Below, in pieces: positions 1 to 8,723 of a stretch of DNA of 31,421 bases. The stretch covers positions 1-31,421 of the forward strand of contig JAHZHA010000014.1 of assembly GCA_019420525.1 (NCBI GenBank), given 5' to 3'. The notes beneath the pieces are model-generated. The model had not been told where the DNA came from. It saw only the letters and a list, made by a program, of their open reading frames with translations, and searched no databases. Positions within the stretch are counted from its first letter, which is position 1, and each line of letters begins with the position of its first letter. The stretch comes from Bacillota bacterium. GTDB taxonomy: Bacteria > Bacillota > Clostridia > Peptostreptococcales > Anaerovoracaceae. The translations under genes were made by a program, and so were the position numbers.

Positions 1-88
1 TTTCTTTGCAGCTGCCGAAGGCTGCTGCATAAAACCGACTATGTCGGTTTGCTGTACGCCGCCGGCTCAAACGCTCTCAGCAGCGAAC
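1..88 (-). other. Structured leader transcript downstream of the 95-123 promoter
   Basis: Read on the minus strand, this stretch contains consecutive hairpins. One is a perfect 8-bp stem with a 3-nt loop (32-39 pairing with 43-50). Another is a 9-bp stem with one A-A mismatch and a TTC loop (8-16 with 20-28). Neither is followed by a U-tract, so they do not look like intrinsic terminators. No convincing reading frame is seen in the direction of transcription. It may be the 5' leader of a stable RNA operon that continues to the left of the window. Confidence 0.45.
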
Positions 89-94
89 TTTTAT

Positions 95-123
95 ATATTA
101 GCATCATCCCGCTTCTGTGTCAA
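95..123 (-). promoter_or_regulatory. Strong rRNA-type sigma-A promoter firing leftward
   Basis: On the minus strand there is a perfect -35 TTGACA (118-123), a 17-bp spacer and a -10 TAATAT (95-100). An A-rich tract resembling an UP element lies immediately upstream (about 124-147). Transcription would start near 86-88 and run off the left edge. The downstream leader is GC-rich and full of hairpins, and the combination resembles the promoter and leader of a ribosomal RNA operon. The gene it serves lies outside the window, so the rRNA assignment is inference; the promoter hexamers and spacing are seen directly. Confidence 0.7.
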
Positions 124-254
124 CATCTTTTTTATATTTTTCCATAGGAATTATCTAGGTTAACAAAAGAAGCAAAGAGTTTTGTATTTATTTCAATACA
201 AGGTCTCTGGATGGACTTTTATTATAACTCTGCTTTTTTGCCATGTCAATAAAA

Positions 255-294
255 ATAAATAGAAAAAGAGCATATCACGAAAAATGATATGCTC
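255..294 (-). terminator. Intrinsic terminator of nifJ
   Basis: A perfect 10-bp stem (268-277 with 285-294) with a 7-nt loop is followed on the minus strand by a U-rich tract (267 down to about 255). It lies 46 nt past the nifJ stop codon and is positioned to end that transcript. Confidence 0.9.
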
Positions 295-339
295 TCTGCA
301 TTCGAACAGGAAATCAGGCATGCCCCCGAAAAACCGAAT

Positions 340-3300
340 TTAGAAAATCGTCTTCGGCGATTCTGCCAGATTCTTGTAAGTCTCGTATCTGCCTTTGGCA
401 TTTTCTTCCGCCATTTCGAACAGTTCTTCCGCTACATCAGGGAAAGCCGTCGTTAGCTGAGCATAACGTACTTCACCCATGAGGAAGTCACGGAAGCTTT
501 CCGTCGGTTCTTTAGAATCCAGAATGAACGGATTCTGTCCTTCCTTCTTCAGATCCGGATTATATCTGTACAGATGCCAGTAGCCAGCTTTCACTGCATC
601 TTTCATCACCTCCTGAGCCTTATTCATGCCCTTCTTGATTCCGTGGTTGATACACGGTGCGTAAGCGATGATGATAGACGGTCCATCATAGGCTTCAGCC
701 TCTTTGATTGTCTTGAGGAACTGATTTCTGTCAGCGCCCATCGCTACCTGTGCTACATAAACATAACCGTAACTCATGGCGATCAGACCCAGATCCTTTT
801 TCTTCGTTCTCTTACCAGAAGCCGCGAACATCGCAATCGCTGCTGCAGGTGTAGCCTTAGAAGACTGTCCGCCTGTATTTGAATATACTTCAGTATCGAA
901 GACGAGAATATTTACATTTTCGCCGGAAGCCAGAACGTGGTCGAGACCGCCATATCCGATATCATACGCCCATCCGTCACCGCCGAACATCCAGATACTT
1001 CTCTTCGCAATATAATCTCTTCTGTTCAGAACTTCCGTGATGAGTTCTGCTTCTTCTCCTGATGCAGAAGCTCCTTCAAGAGCTGTAATGAGAACATCCG
1101 TTGCATCACGATTTGTTTCTCTGTCGTCAAATGTATCAAGATATGTTGCAATAGCTGCTTTTATCTCAGCTGAGACGTTCATAGATGCCAGCTTTTCCAC
1201 ACATTCTTTCACCTTTGCTCTGATCTGTTTTGTTGCAACTGCCATTCCCAGACCAAATTCTGCATTGTCTTCAAACAGAGAATTGCCCCATGCAGGACCT
1301 CTGCCTTTGCTGTCCGTCGTATACGGAGACGATGGATAGGAAGCGCCCCAGATAGAAGAACAACCTGTAGCATTGGCAATCATCATGGAATCACCGAAAA
1401 GCTGGGTGATGACCTTGGCATAAGGCGTTTCTCCACAGCCTGCACAGGCACCGGAGAATTCGAGATAAGGTGTCCTGAACTGGCTGTTTTTCACGTTATC
1501 TGCAGGAATTCCCAATGATTCCTTACTCTTTTCAGCAGCGTATTCCCAATTTTCAATCTGATCATACTGGGAAGCGATTGGCTGCATCACCAGAGACTTC
1601 ACTTTCGTCGGGCAGACATCTTCACACACGCCGCAGCCCAGACAATCGAGAGGTGCTACCTGCATTCTGAACTCATATTCTTCCAGACCTTTGCCTTTTG
1701 TTGGAACTGTTTCAAATCCTGCTGGTTTGGAATCCAGCTCGTTCTTCTTTACGAGAATCGGACGGATTGCAGCATGAGGGCAGACAAAAGCACACTGGTT
1801 GCACTGAATACAGGTATCTTTGTTCCACTGAGGTACATTCGTGGCTACGCCTCTCTTTTCATAAGCTGCCGTTCCTGGTGGGAGAATGCCGTTGATATCA
1901 GCTTCAAATGCACTGACTGGCAGAGCATCACCTTCTTGTCTTGAAATCGGACGGAGAATATTCTTGATGAAGTCAGGTTCCTGCTTTTCCGCAACAGAAG
2001 TATCTTCTGCATCAGCCCAGGAAGCAGGAATTTCGATTTTTTCGAAAGCTGTCGCTCCCATATCAACCGCTTTATAGTTCATTTCAACGATATCTTCGCC
2101 CATGAACCCATAGTTCTTTACAATAGATTCCTTGAGGTGAGCGATGGCTTCGTCGATAGGAATTACCTTAGTAAGAGCAAAGAAAGCGGTCTGCATGATC
2201 ATGTTGATTCTGTTGCCCAGACCGATTTCCTCACCGATCTTCACTGCATTGATCGTGTAGAAGTTAATATCGTTCTCTGCGAGATATCTCTTCATTGCAC
2301 CCGGAAGATGTTCTTCCAGTTCATCTTTATTCCACAAGCAGTTGAGTAAGAACGTACCACCCTTTCTGAGGTTCTTCAGCATGTCATACTGATTTACATA
2401 TGCAGGATTGTGACATGCCACAAAGTCGGCTGTGGAAATGAGATATGTGGACTGGATCTTATTCTTTCCGAATCTCAGGTGAGAGATCGTAATACCGCCG
2501 GACTTTTTGGAGTCATAGCTGAAATAGCCCTGTGCGTACATATCTGTATTGTCGCCGATAATTTTGATAGCGCTCTTGTTTGCACCTACCGTTCCGTCTG
2601 AGCCAAGACCCCAGAACATGCAGCGGATCGTACCTTCCGGCTCTGTAGAAACGCCTTCTACGGAAGGAAGTGATTTATTTGTCACATCATCGATGATGCC
2701 GATGGTAAAATCTTCAACCGGCTGGTCGGATTCAAGATTCTTGTAAACCGCCATAATCTGTCCCGGATTTGTATCCTTGGAAGCGAGGCCGTATCTTCCT
2801 CCGATGATAACCTCAGGAGCGCCCGGCTTTCCGTAGAGAACACTCTTAACGTCCAGATAAAGAGGTTCGCCTGCTGAGCCCGGTTCCTTCGTTCTGTCGA
2901 GAACTGCCAGTTTTTTGCAGGTTTCAGGAAGAACGGAGAGGAAGTGCTTTGCAGAAAACGGTCTATAGAGTCTTACCTTGATGAGACCCACTTTTTTGCC
3001 TTCTTTTACTAAAGCATTGACGGTCTCTTCTGCCGTTTCGCAGACGGAGCCCATCGCCACGATGACGTATTCCGCATCCGGAGCACCGACGTAGTCAAAT
3101 GGCTTATAATGTCTGCCCGTCTCTTTCGCAAGTTCGTCCATGTAGTATTCCACGATGTCAGGAATCGCTTCATAGTGCTTGTTCTGCGCTTCTCTTCCCT
3201 GGAAGTAGACATCCGGGTTCTGCGCTGTACCGATCGTCTTCGGATGTTCCGGCGTAAGAGCTCTGTGTCTGAATTCGTTTACGGCATCCATATCGATGAG

Positions 3301-3882
3301 TTTTTTGTAAACATCGTAATCGATCAGTTCCACTTTCTGTATTTCGTGTGACGTTCTGAATCCGTCGAAAAAGTGGATAAATGGCGCTCTTGCTTTCAAT
3401 GTGGAAAGATGCGCGACGCTTGCCAAGTCGATAACCTCCTGAACGGAAGCCGACGCCAGCATCGCAAAACCTGTCTGTCTCGTCGCCATTACGTCAGAAT
3501 GGTCACCGAAAATACTGAGAGCCTGGGTGGAAATCGCTCTTGCAGATACGTGAAATACTGTCGGCAGGAGTTCTCCCGCGATTTTATACATATTAGGAAT
3601 CATAAGCAGGAGACCCTGAGAAGCCGTATAAGTGGTAGTCAGAGCGCCCGAAGCCAGGGAACCGTGAACGGCGCCTGCTGCTCCGCCCTCGGACTGCATT
3701 TCAACGACCTTTACCTTCTGACCGAAGATATTTTCTTTTCCGTTGGCAGACCACTCATCTGTAACTTCCGCCATAACAGATGAAGGTGTGATAGGATAGA
3801 TTGCAGCGACTTCCGTAAAAGCATAAGATACGTGTGCGGCCGCTGTATTACCGTCCATTGTTTTCATCGTTTTCTGTGACAT
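340..3882 (-). CDS. nifJ: Pyruvate:ferredoxin (flavodoxin) oxidoreductase
   Basis: This 1180-residue protein is a full-length, single-chain PFOR that oxidatively decarboxylates pyruvate to acetyl-CoA and CO2 and reduces ferredoxin, in the cytoplasm of anaerobes. The N-terminal domain carries the YPITPSS motif. Two 4Fe-4S motifs of the CxxCxxCxxxCP type lie near residues 692 (CIQCNQCAFVCP) and 746 (CLGCGVCEDVCP). The TPP-binding region begins near residue 814 with CAGCGETPY, and the C-terminal region keeps APCINHG. The ATG at 3882 is chosen because it has AAAGGAG upstream. An in-frame ATG at 3975 falls inside the -10 element, so it cannot lie on the transcript from that promoter. The gene appears monocistronic. 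Confidence 0.97.
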   Translation of the reverse strand: MSQKTMKTMDGNTAAAHVSYAFTEVAAIYPITPSSVMAEVTDEWSANGKENIFGQKVKVVEMQSEGGAAGAVHGSLASGALTTTYTASQGLLLMIPNMYKIAGELLPTVFHVSARAISTQALSIFGDHSDVMATRQTGFAMLASASVQEVIDLASVAHLSTLKARAPFIHFFDGFRTSHEIQKVELIDYDVYKKLIDMDAVNEFRHRALTPEHPKTIGTAQNPDVYFQGREAQNKHYEAIPDIVEYYMDELAKETGRHYKPFDYVGAPDAEYVIVAMGSVCETAEETVNALVKEGKKVGLIKVRLYRPFSAKHFLSVLPETCKKLAVLDRTKEPGSAGEPLYLDVKSVLYGKPGAPEVIIGGRYGLASKDTNPGQIMAVYKNLESDQPVEDFTIGIIDDVTNKSLPSVEGVSTEPEGTIRCMFWGLGSDGTVGANKSAIKIIGDNTDMYAQGYFSYDSKKSGGITISHLRFGKNKIQSTYLISTADFVACHNPAYVNQYDMLKNLRKGGTFLLNCLWNKDELEEHLPGAMKRYLAENDINFYTINAVKIGEEIGLGNRINMIMQTAFFALTKVIPIDEAIAHLKESIVKNYGFMGEDIVEMNYKAVDMGATAFEKIEIPASWADAEDTSVAEKQEPDFIKNILRPISRQEGDALPVSAFEADINGILPPGTAAYEKRGVATNVPQWNKDTCIQCNQCAFVCPHAAIRPILVKKNELDSKPAGFETVPTKGKGLEEYEFRMQVAPLDCLGCGVCEDVCPTKVKSLVMQPIASQYDQIENWEYAAEKSKESLGIPADNVKNSQFRTPYLEFSGACAGCGETPYAKVITQLFGDSMMIANATGCSSIWGASYPSSPYTTDSKGRGPAWGNSLFEDNAEFGLGMAVATKQIRAKVKECVEKLASMNVSAEIKAAIATYLDTFDDRETNRDATDVLITALEGASASGEEAELITEVLNRRDYIAKRSIWMFGGDGWAYDIGYGGLDHVLASGENVNILVFDTEVYSNTGGQSSKATPAAAIAMFAASGKRTKKKDLGLIAMSYGYVYVAQVAMGADRNQFLKTIKEAEAYDGPSIIIAYAPCINHGIKKGMNKAQEVMKDAVKAGYWHLYRYNPDLKKEGQNPFILDSKEPTESFRDFLMGEVRYAQLTTAFPDVAEELFEMAEENAKGRYETYKNLAESPKTIF

Positions 3883-3945
3883 ATTGTTCTCCTTTAAATC
3901 TTTATTCGTATCAATTTTTTCAGTCTTATCGAAATAAAGGCTGAG

Positions 3946-3963
3946 ACCCTGAAGGTTCAGGGT
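3946..3963 (-). promoter_or_regulatory. Hairpin/palindrome at the 5' end of the nifJ mRNA
   Basis: A perfect inverted repeat of 7-8 bp with a 2-4 nt loop (ACCCTGAA ... TTCAGGGT) begins only about 3-5 nt downstream of the predicted nifJ start site. It could be a 5' stabilising stem-loop in the mRNA or a DNA operator overlapping the initial transcribed region. It is not the Rex-type consensus palindrome. Its position relative to the promoter is seen in the sequence; its function is inference. Confidence 0.55.
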
Positions 3964-3973
3964 GTATTTAAAC

Positions 3974-4002
3974 ATGATAAAACAAGATTTGAATCAAGTC
4001 AA
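3974..4002 (-). promoter_or_regulatory. nifJ promoter
   Basis: The -35 is TTGACT (3997-4002), the spacer is exactly 17 bp and the -10 is TATCAT (3974-3979). The predicted transcript starts near 3967 and has an untranslated leader of about 84 nt. The position supports the 3882 start codon. The rest of the gap up to 4122 is AT-rich, with no gene and no clear terminator for the upstream U32 gene. Confidence 0.75.
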
Positions 4003-4122
4003 TTTTGTTCGACAAGTATACAATATTCAACTCATTGTTCATATCATTAATTTTTATTTCAATTAATAATTCGTCCGATGATATTTTCTTTCTTTATAAA
4101 TCCCATGTGCCCAGAAATCCCT

Positions 4123-6708
4123 TCACCGGAGCAGCAAGTCTATCGTTTCAGCAGTCATCGAAGCGATGTCCCGCAGGCTCTCCGAGAAGATATTCAGTCT
4201 CGGAATCACGGGGAATGACGCGCCTCTTTCTTTTGACGCAGCGCAGATCTCCCCGAAAAGGCGAAATCTGTCCACCGGTTTATGAGAAAGGATTTCCATC
4301 CGGCAGACACTGCAGTCCGTGATGAGAGGGAAGGATGCGCCTTTCCGGTCTTTCAGACTATATTCTCCCTCACGGCAGTAAAATTTTTTATCCGTTTTCG
4401 TGCAGGAATGTTCCGCTCTGGAAAAACCGATGACACAGTGTTCGGTATACATGACGGGAATATGGCCGGATACGGTAATTTCCGGAAAGAATTCTCCGTT
4501 ATCCGGCTCTTCTCCGGAAAGTATCTCCTTTACCTCTTCGTCCGACAGCTCATCCGATATCACGCCCCTGTGTATTCCAAGTCTCAGCAACTCCAGCACA
4601 GAAGCCGAATTGTACAAATGCAGATTTTCGCCTGCGGCCAGAGGCACCCCTGTACGCTCAAAAAGAATAATCTGCCCCCGGTTGGCCGCGGATATCCCTT
4701 CGATGTGTCCCTGTTCAAAAAATCCGGCGAGTTTTAAGGCATCCGACTGCAGGCGCCGTTCATCGAACCCCTTCGTGATCGCCGGCAGATAAGGGATGAC
4801 GCAAAGTGACGGATCGTCGTCCGTAATCTCAAAAATTCTCCGCGGATCTGACAGGAGGGTGCGATACGGCATGCAGATATCGAATTTAATATTTCCCGAC
4901 CGTTCCGTTAACCGCTGTATTCTCTTCAGAACAGAGGGAAGTCTGTCTGCGTTTTCCTCTGTCTCATAAAAATATAGAGAGATACGCGGCACCGCTCTTT
5001 CCTTTAAAACTTCGTCATCGAAAACCCGTTCCCTCAGGATATGCGGTATTTTTTTCATGTCGCCGTTTCCGTCTGTCTCTTCTATCTTTCCAGTTTCCCG
5101 GTGTGCCATTTCACTCCGCCGCTTCATCTTCTCTAGACGCTCTTCTGTCAGTAACTCAAGGCCTTGTCGCCGCAGTGCATTCAGCATGGATGCCGGAATC
5201 ATCGGCGTGCCGCCGATTTCCACGCGGCAGCTGTTCAGAAAATAAGGCGTACCTCCCGTTTTCATCAGCTGCTTTTTTATCGTTTTTTCGTCGGGGATTC
5301 TCTTCTCGGCGCGTTCCAGAACTTCTTCCGACTGCAGATAGACCGCCGATCGTTCCGGAAAGTCTCTCTGCTCCAGCCGGTAAAGGGGAGAAGACAGTTC
5401 CAGACGTGCGGGTCTGCCTTCTTCCGCTGTCAGAATCATGTCCACAGGAATTCTCCCCGGTATATTCCGGTACGATTCTTCCGCTTCTCTCATCAGAGCT
5501 CTGTCGGTGATGCGGTAAATCCCGGCGCCAGGACGTATTTTTCCGTGCAGATCGCCGATGGTGACTCTTTTGCCTGCCGGTGCGGTCTTCAGCATGTTCC
5601 CGCGGTCGTTGAGGTAAGTGACGACATTTCCGCAGGAATCGTCTCCGTTTCTTATCTCGATTCCGTCTCCTACGGAAAGCGCTTCTGTCAGAACCGCGCT
5701 GATGTGTCCCCGCGCTGCATCGTAAGAACGGACTTTCCCGATATACAATCCCTGATGTTTCGGAATCTTCCGCGACATCAGAAAACTTCCGCTCTCTCCC
5801 CGGAGATAAGCGTCCGTCATTCCTCCTCTGTTGAAGACTGCCATCAGCCTGCGCCGGTCCGCATCAGCAACTCTCTGCGGTTTTCCCTCTGCAGCAGAGT
5901 CAAGATACTTGCGATAAACGGATGTCACTTCAGCCACATACTGAGGTGATTTCATCCTGCCTTCGATTTTAAGAGAGTCCACACCGGCATCGATGAGTCG
6001 GGGCAGACTGTCGGCCAGACACATATCGGCAGGACTGAGAAGAAAATTTCCATCTGCAGCCGTAAGAGACTCCCCATTCCGGTTCAGTTCATACGGCAGC
6101 CGGCAGGGCTGGGCACAAGTACCCCTGTTTCCGCTACGTCCCCCAATAACATAGCTGAGACGGCACTGTCCAGAATATGCGATACAGATCGCTCCATGAA
6201 CAAAAATCTCCGTCTCTACTGGCGAATTACGACATATCACTTCGATTTCTTTCAGGGAAAGTTCACGGGCGAGAATCACTCTGCGGAAGCCGGAGCGGAA
6301 AGCTTCTTCTGCTCCTCTTCTGTCATAGACAGTTCCCTGTGTGCTCAGATGAAATGTCATGTCGGGAATTCGTTCCATGAGTTCGGCACCGAGTCCTCTG
6401 TCCTGCAGAATAAGGGCATCCGCTCCGATATCTCTGCATTTTTCAGCAAAAAGCACGGCTTCTCTCATCTCGCTTTCGCGGATCAGCGTATTCAGTGCCA
6501 CATGTACGCGCACACCGTGCCGGTGAGCAAATCTCACAGCTTCTTCCAGCGTCTCATCTGTAAAATTGTCTGCGTTGATTCTCGCGTTGAAAGAGGATCC
6601 GCTGAGATAGACCGCATCGGCTCCGTTGGCGACGGCGGCTTTCAGCTGTTCGTATCCTCCCGCCGGGACGAGGAGTTCCGGTATCTTCTTCTTCTTTTTT
6701 TCTCTCAT
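4123..6708 (-). CDS. U32 family peptidase/collagenase-like protein (RlhA/YhbU-type)
   Basis: This 861-residue protein opens with the U32 signature of a TIM-barrel-like domain (PELLVPAGGYEQLKAAVANG, residues about 10-29). It has the diagnostic cysteine cluster near residues 178-205 (SGQCRLS, then GRSGNRGTCAQPCR). U32 proteins act in tRNA and rRNA hydroxylation or prephenate-dependent modification and in collagen degradation; the long members resemble E. coli RlhA (YdcP). The second half contains a DUF3656-like insertion and a C-terminal cysteine-containing module (HCVIGF, DCSVCRMEIL) like that of long clostridial members. The start has only a weak Shine-Dalgarno-like GGCGGT. It is probably transcribed alone or by read-through from the DUF1836 gene. 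RNA modification is more likely than secreted proteolysis because no signal peptide is seen. Confidence 0.88.
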   Translation of the reverse strand: MREKKKKKIPELLVPAGGYEQLKAAVANGADAVYLSGSSFNARINADNFTDETLEEAVRFAHRHGVRVHVALNTLIRESEMREAVLFAEKCRDIGADALILQDRGLGAELMERIPDMTFHLSTQGTVYDRRGAEEAFRSGFRRVILARELSLKEIEVICRNSPVETEIFVHGAICIAYSGQCRLSYVIGGRSGNRGTCAQPCRLPYELNRNGESLTAADGNFLLSPADMCLADSLPRLIDAGVDSLKIEGRMKSPQYVAEVTSVYRKYLDSAAEGKPQRVADADRRRLMAVFNRGGMTDAYLRGESGSFLMSRKIPKHQGLYIGKVRSYDAARGHISAVLTEALSVGDGIEIRNGDDSCGNVVTYLNDRGNMLKTAPAGKRVTIGDLHGKIRPGAGIYRITDRALMREAEESYRNIPGRIPVDMILTAEEGRPARLELSSPLYRLEQRDFPERSAVYLQSEEVLERAEKRIPDEKTIKKQLMKTGGTPYFLNSCRVEIGGTPMIPASMLNALRRQGLELLTEERLEKMKRRSEMAHRETGKIEETDGNGDMKKIPHILRERVFDDEVLKERAVPRISLYFYETEENADRLPSVLKRIQRLTERSGNIKFDICMPYRTLLSDPRRIFEITDDDPSLCVIPYLPAITKGFDERRLQSDALKLAGFFEQGHIEGISAANRGQIILFERTGVPLAAGENLHLYNSASVLELLRLGIHRGVISDELSDEEVKEILSGEEPDNGEFFPEITVSGHIPVMYTEHCVIGFSRAEHSCTKTDKKFYCREGEYSLKDRKGASFPLITDCSVCRMEILSHKPVDRFRLFGEICAASKERGASFPVIPRLNIFSESLRDIASMTAETIDLLLR

Positions 6709-6733
6709 AATTCAACCGCCATCTTTCTGATGT

Positions 6734-6770
6734 CTCCGGGTAGAAAAGCGCTTGCGAAGCGTCACCGGAG
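6734..6770 (-). other. Nested stem-loop in the leader of the U32 gene
   Basis: An outer 6-bp stem (CTCCGG, 6734-6739, with CCGGAG, 6765-6770) encloses an inner 5-bp stem with a GCG/CGC loop (6749-6753 with 6757-6761). It lies 26 nt upstream of the U32 start codon. A short TTTT follows the inner stem on the minus strand. It could be a weak terminator for the upstream gene or a structured leader. Confidence 0.4.
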
Positions 6771-6783
6771 TACATCACGCCGC

Positions 6784-6805
6784 AAAAAAGGCGCAGCCGT
6801 CCGCC
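6784..6805 (-). terminator. Possible terminator after the DUF1836 gene
   Basis: A short GC stem (GGCG/CGCC, 6790-6793 with 6802-6805) is followed on the minus strand by six Ts (6784-6789). The stem has only 4 bp, so the call is weak; its position just after the DUF1836 stop codon is suitable. Confidence 0.35.
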
Positions 6806-6820
6806 ACGCCCTGTACCTGC

Positions 6821-7462
6821 CTATTTTTCTTCCGTTTTTTTCGTTTTTTTCGTCTTTTCTCTGCGTTCTTTTTCCGGAATGACGAAATATGTTTCGAGAA
6901 GGCGTGCCGCCATGTATTTCGCAGCATCTGCTTTCATCGCCAGAGACAAAATCAGAATAAAGATTTCCATTCTCTGATCGTCAGCGATATCCGTCTCTTC
7001 CAGGCATTTTTTTATGGTATCGATATCTGCGTCGACAGTTTCCGCCAGTTTTTTTACATATTCTTCGTTGATAGCGCAGGCCGTATTATAGAGAATCGAC
7101 GGATCGATATGATCTTCAAAATCCGACTTTCTGTTTTCCACCAGCGGTTTCATCAGAACTTCGATCTCTTCGATCTTGAAGATGCCTTTGAGATAAATAA
7201 TCATCGCCGTCATCAGGATATGAGCTTTGGTGTATTTTTTTCCCTCCGGCCGGGGAATCAGTTCGTTTTTCGTGTAATTATTTATCATCGCTTTCGTGAT
7301 GATATTTTTTCCTCCGGACAGATCGAGCTTTTCAAACTGAGTTTTAAAAAACATTTCCGCCTGATCGATATAAAGATCGAGATCCGGAATTTTGTCTTCC
7401 GGGATCAGCGCGGATTCATCCAGTTTCCTGAACTGAGTCTTTATATATTCTTCGTATCTCAT
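6821..7462 (-). CDS. DUF1836 domain protein, putative MerR-like DNA-binding regulator
   Basis: This 213-residue protein matches the DUF1836 pattern. It has an N-terminal PDLDLYIDQ motif near residues 33-41. A helix-turn-helix-like region follows at about residues 62-105 (ITKAMINNYTKNELIPRP, then KKYTKAHI, then FKIEEIEVL), whose layout resembles the winged helix of MerR proteins. The C-terminus is highly charged (KTKKTKKTEEK). The biochemical role of the family is not established; a transcriptional regulator is inference from the fold-like pattern. The ATG at 7462 is preferred because GGGAG lies just upstream; an in-frame extension to 7507 has no ribosome binding site and covers the start of the leader. 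Its promoter contains a palindrome that suggests autoregulation. Confidence 0.85.
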   Translation of the reverse strand: MRYEEYIKTQFRKLDESALIPEDKIPDLDLYIDQAEMFFKTQFEKLDLSGGKNIITKAMINNYTKNELIPRPEGKKYTKAHILMTAMIIYLKGIFKIEEIEVLMKPLVENRKSDFEDHIDPSILYNTACAINEEYVKKLAETVDADIDTIKKCLEETDIADDQRMEIFILILSLAMKADAAKYMAARLLETYFVIPEKERREKTKKTKKTEEK

Positions 7463-7511
7463 ATTACTCCCTTTCCGATGATATCTGTTTTGCCACGTTT
7501 CAAGCAATTAG

Positions 7512-7540
7512 ATTATATGGTTATTTAAACCATATGTCAA
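7512..7540 (-). promoter_or_regulatory. Consensus promoter with internal operator for the DUF1836 gene
   Basis: The promoter is a perfect TTGACA (7535-7540), a 17-bp spacer and a perfect TATAAT (7512-7517). The spacer and the promoter edges form an inverted repeat with 8-bp arms (ATATGGTT at 7515-7522 and AACCATAT at 7528-7535) around a 5-bp centre. A full-consensus promoter with an operator overlapping both hexamers suggests tight repression. The likely repressor is the adjacent DUF1836 protein, but that is inference. Confidence 0.85.
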
Positions 7541-7554
7541 TGCACGCCGTACCA

Positions 7555-7577
7555 TAAAAAAAGAGACGTTTTTCTCT
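7555..7577 (-). terminator. Terminator after the methyltransferase gene
   Basis: A 5-bp stem (AGAGA/TCTCT, 7562-7566 with 7573-7577) with a 6-nt loop is followed on the minus strand by a run of seven Ts (7555-7561). It lies just past the stop codon at 7585 and separates that gene from the DUF1836 promoter. Confidence 0.55.
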
Positions 7578-7584
7578 CTCCGAT

Positions 7585-8723
7585 TCACTTTATTTTCGGC
7601 GGACGTTCCCCATAATACTGATAATAGCATGTTTCTATCCTGCCATTGTACAGTTTGCGCCTCCGGTCCGGCTCTCTTGGTTTTATATAATTTTCCAATT
7701 CTTTGTCCGCAGTAATCACATACGCTGAAAGAGTGGGATCCTTTTGAAGCAGTGATCTGAGATGATGATAAAGAGGTATAAGTTCCTCTTTTTCTCCGAT
7801 GCGCTCGCCATAAGGAGGATTGCATATAATAATGGAATATTTATCCGATATTGAAAGTTTCTGGAAAGGACGCACGAAAAATTCGATGCAGTCATCTACC
7901 CCGGCCTCTTCAGCGTTTGCTCTGGCGGCAGACACTGCTTTCTTGCTGATATCGGAAGCCTGTATCCTGATTTTTCTGTCGTAATCGATGGCTTCATACG
8001 CCATTTTCCGCTCTTCCATATTTCCGGTGAAATGCATTCCCATTTCTGCGAAGCGAACTCGCGGCCCAGTCCCGGCGCGATATTTCTCATAAGCATTGCA
8101 GCTTCCACGGCAATAGTTCCAGAACCGCAAAAAGGATCTATGAGAAGACGCTCCGGATTCCAGAAGCTGAGCTGCACCATAGCCGCGGCCAGCGTTTCTT
8201 TGATAGGGGCCGCCACGTTTTCCACCCGGTACCCTCGCTTATGAAGCCCGGCACCGCTGGTATCAATCGTGAGAGTAGCCCTGTCCTTGAGTATCGTCAC
8301 TTTTATCGTATATTCTGCTCCCGTCTCGGGAAAAGTATCCATCATGTAGATGCTGCCAAGACGATCGACAACCGCTTTTTTTACTGTTTTCTGACATGCC
8401 GGTTGGCTGCGGAGCTGCGACTTCACCGTAGTGCAGTTCACGGTAAATTTTCCGTCAGGAGGGATCCACTCCTCCCAGTGAAGAGCTTTCGTCTGCTGAA
8501 ACAGATCTTCTGAAGTCCGGGCGTCGAATTCTCCCATTTTGACAAGAACTCTGTCCGCGCAGCGCAAAAACAGGTTCGAGCGGACGATTCCTCTTTCATC
8601 GGCGAGATATGTGATCTTTGCGTCTTCCGATCTGAGAATTTTATATCCCAGTTTTTCTATTTCACGCTTTACGACGGCTTCCAGACCAAAAGTCGCCGTA
8701 GCGATCAGTTCTATTTTCGACAA
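7585..8723 (-). pseudogene. THUMP-domain class I SAM-dependent RNA methyltransferase (YpsC/RlmL-like), frameshifted
   Basis: Two overlapping frames together encode a complete methyltransferase of about 379 residues, the usual length of the YpsC/RlmL-like family that modifies 23S rRNA. The first frame (TTG start at 8723 with GGAGG upstream) carries the THUMP domain (about residues 55-155) and the SAM motif IDPFCGSGTIAVEAAM. The second carries the catalytic motif NPPYGERIG and the C-terminus. Homology switches frame near 8011-8016, after PEIWK. Restoring one G in the minus-strand run AAGAG gives PEIWKERKMAYEA and a continuous frame. No clear slippery heptamer is present, so a one-base deletion (genuine or a sequence error) is more likely than programmed frameshifting. 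The gene overlaps the HAD gene by 13 nt and is co-transcribed with it. Confidence 0.85.

Noticed and set aside
340..3975. Longer nifJ start at 3975 (31 extra residues)
   Set aside because: That ATG falls inside the -10 of the nifJ promoter and has no ribosome binding site; the ATG at 3882 has AAAGGAG and begins the normal PFOR N-terminus.
5164..5949. Plus-strand open frame of 261 codons within the U32 gene
   Set aside because: It is antisense to a conserved protein, has no ribosome binding site, and its translation has no recognisable domain.
6752..7528. Plus-strand open frame of 258 codons over the DUF1836 gene
   Set aside because: Low-complexity Phe/Arg-rich translation antisense to a recognisable gene; it also runs through that gene's promoter and leader.
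8003..8020. Programmed -1 frameshifting in the methyltransferase gene
   Set aside because: There is only a run of four As, no X-XXY-YYZ heptamer and no clear downstream pseudoknot; the family is not known to use it. A one-base indel is simpler.
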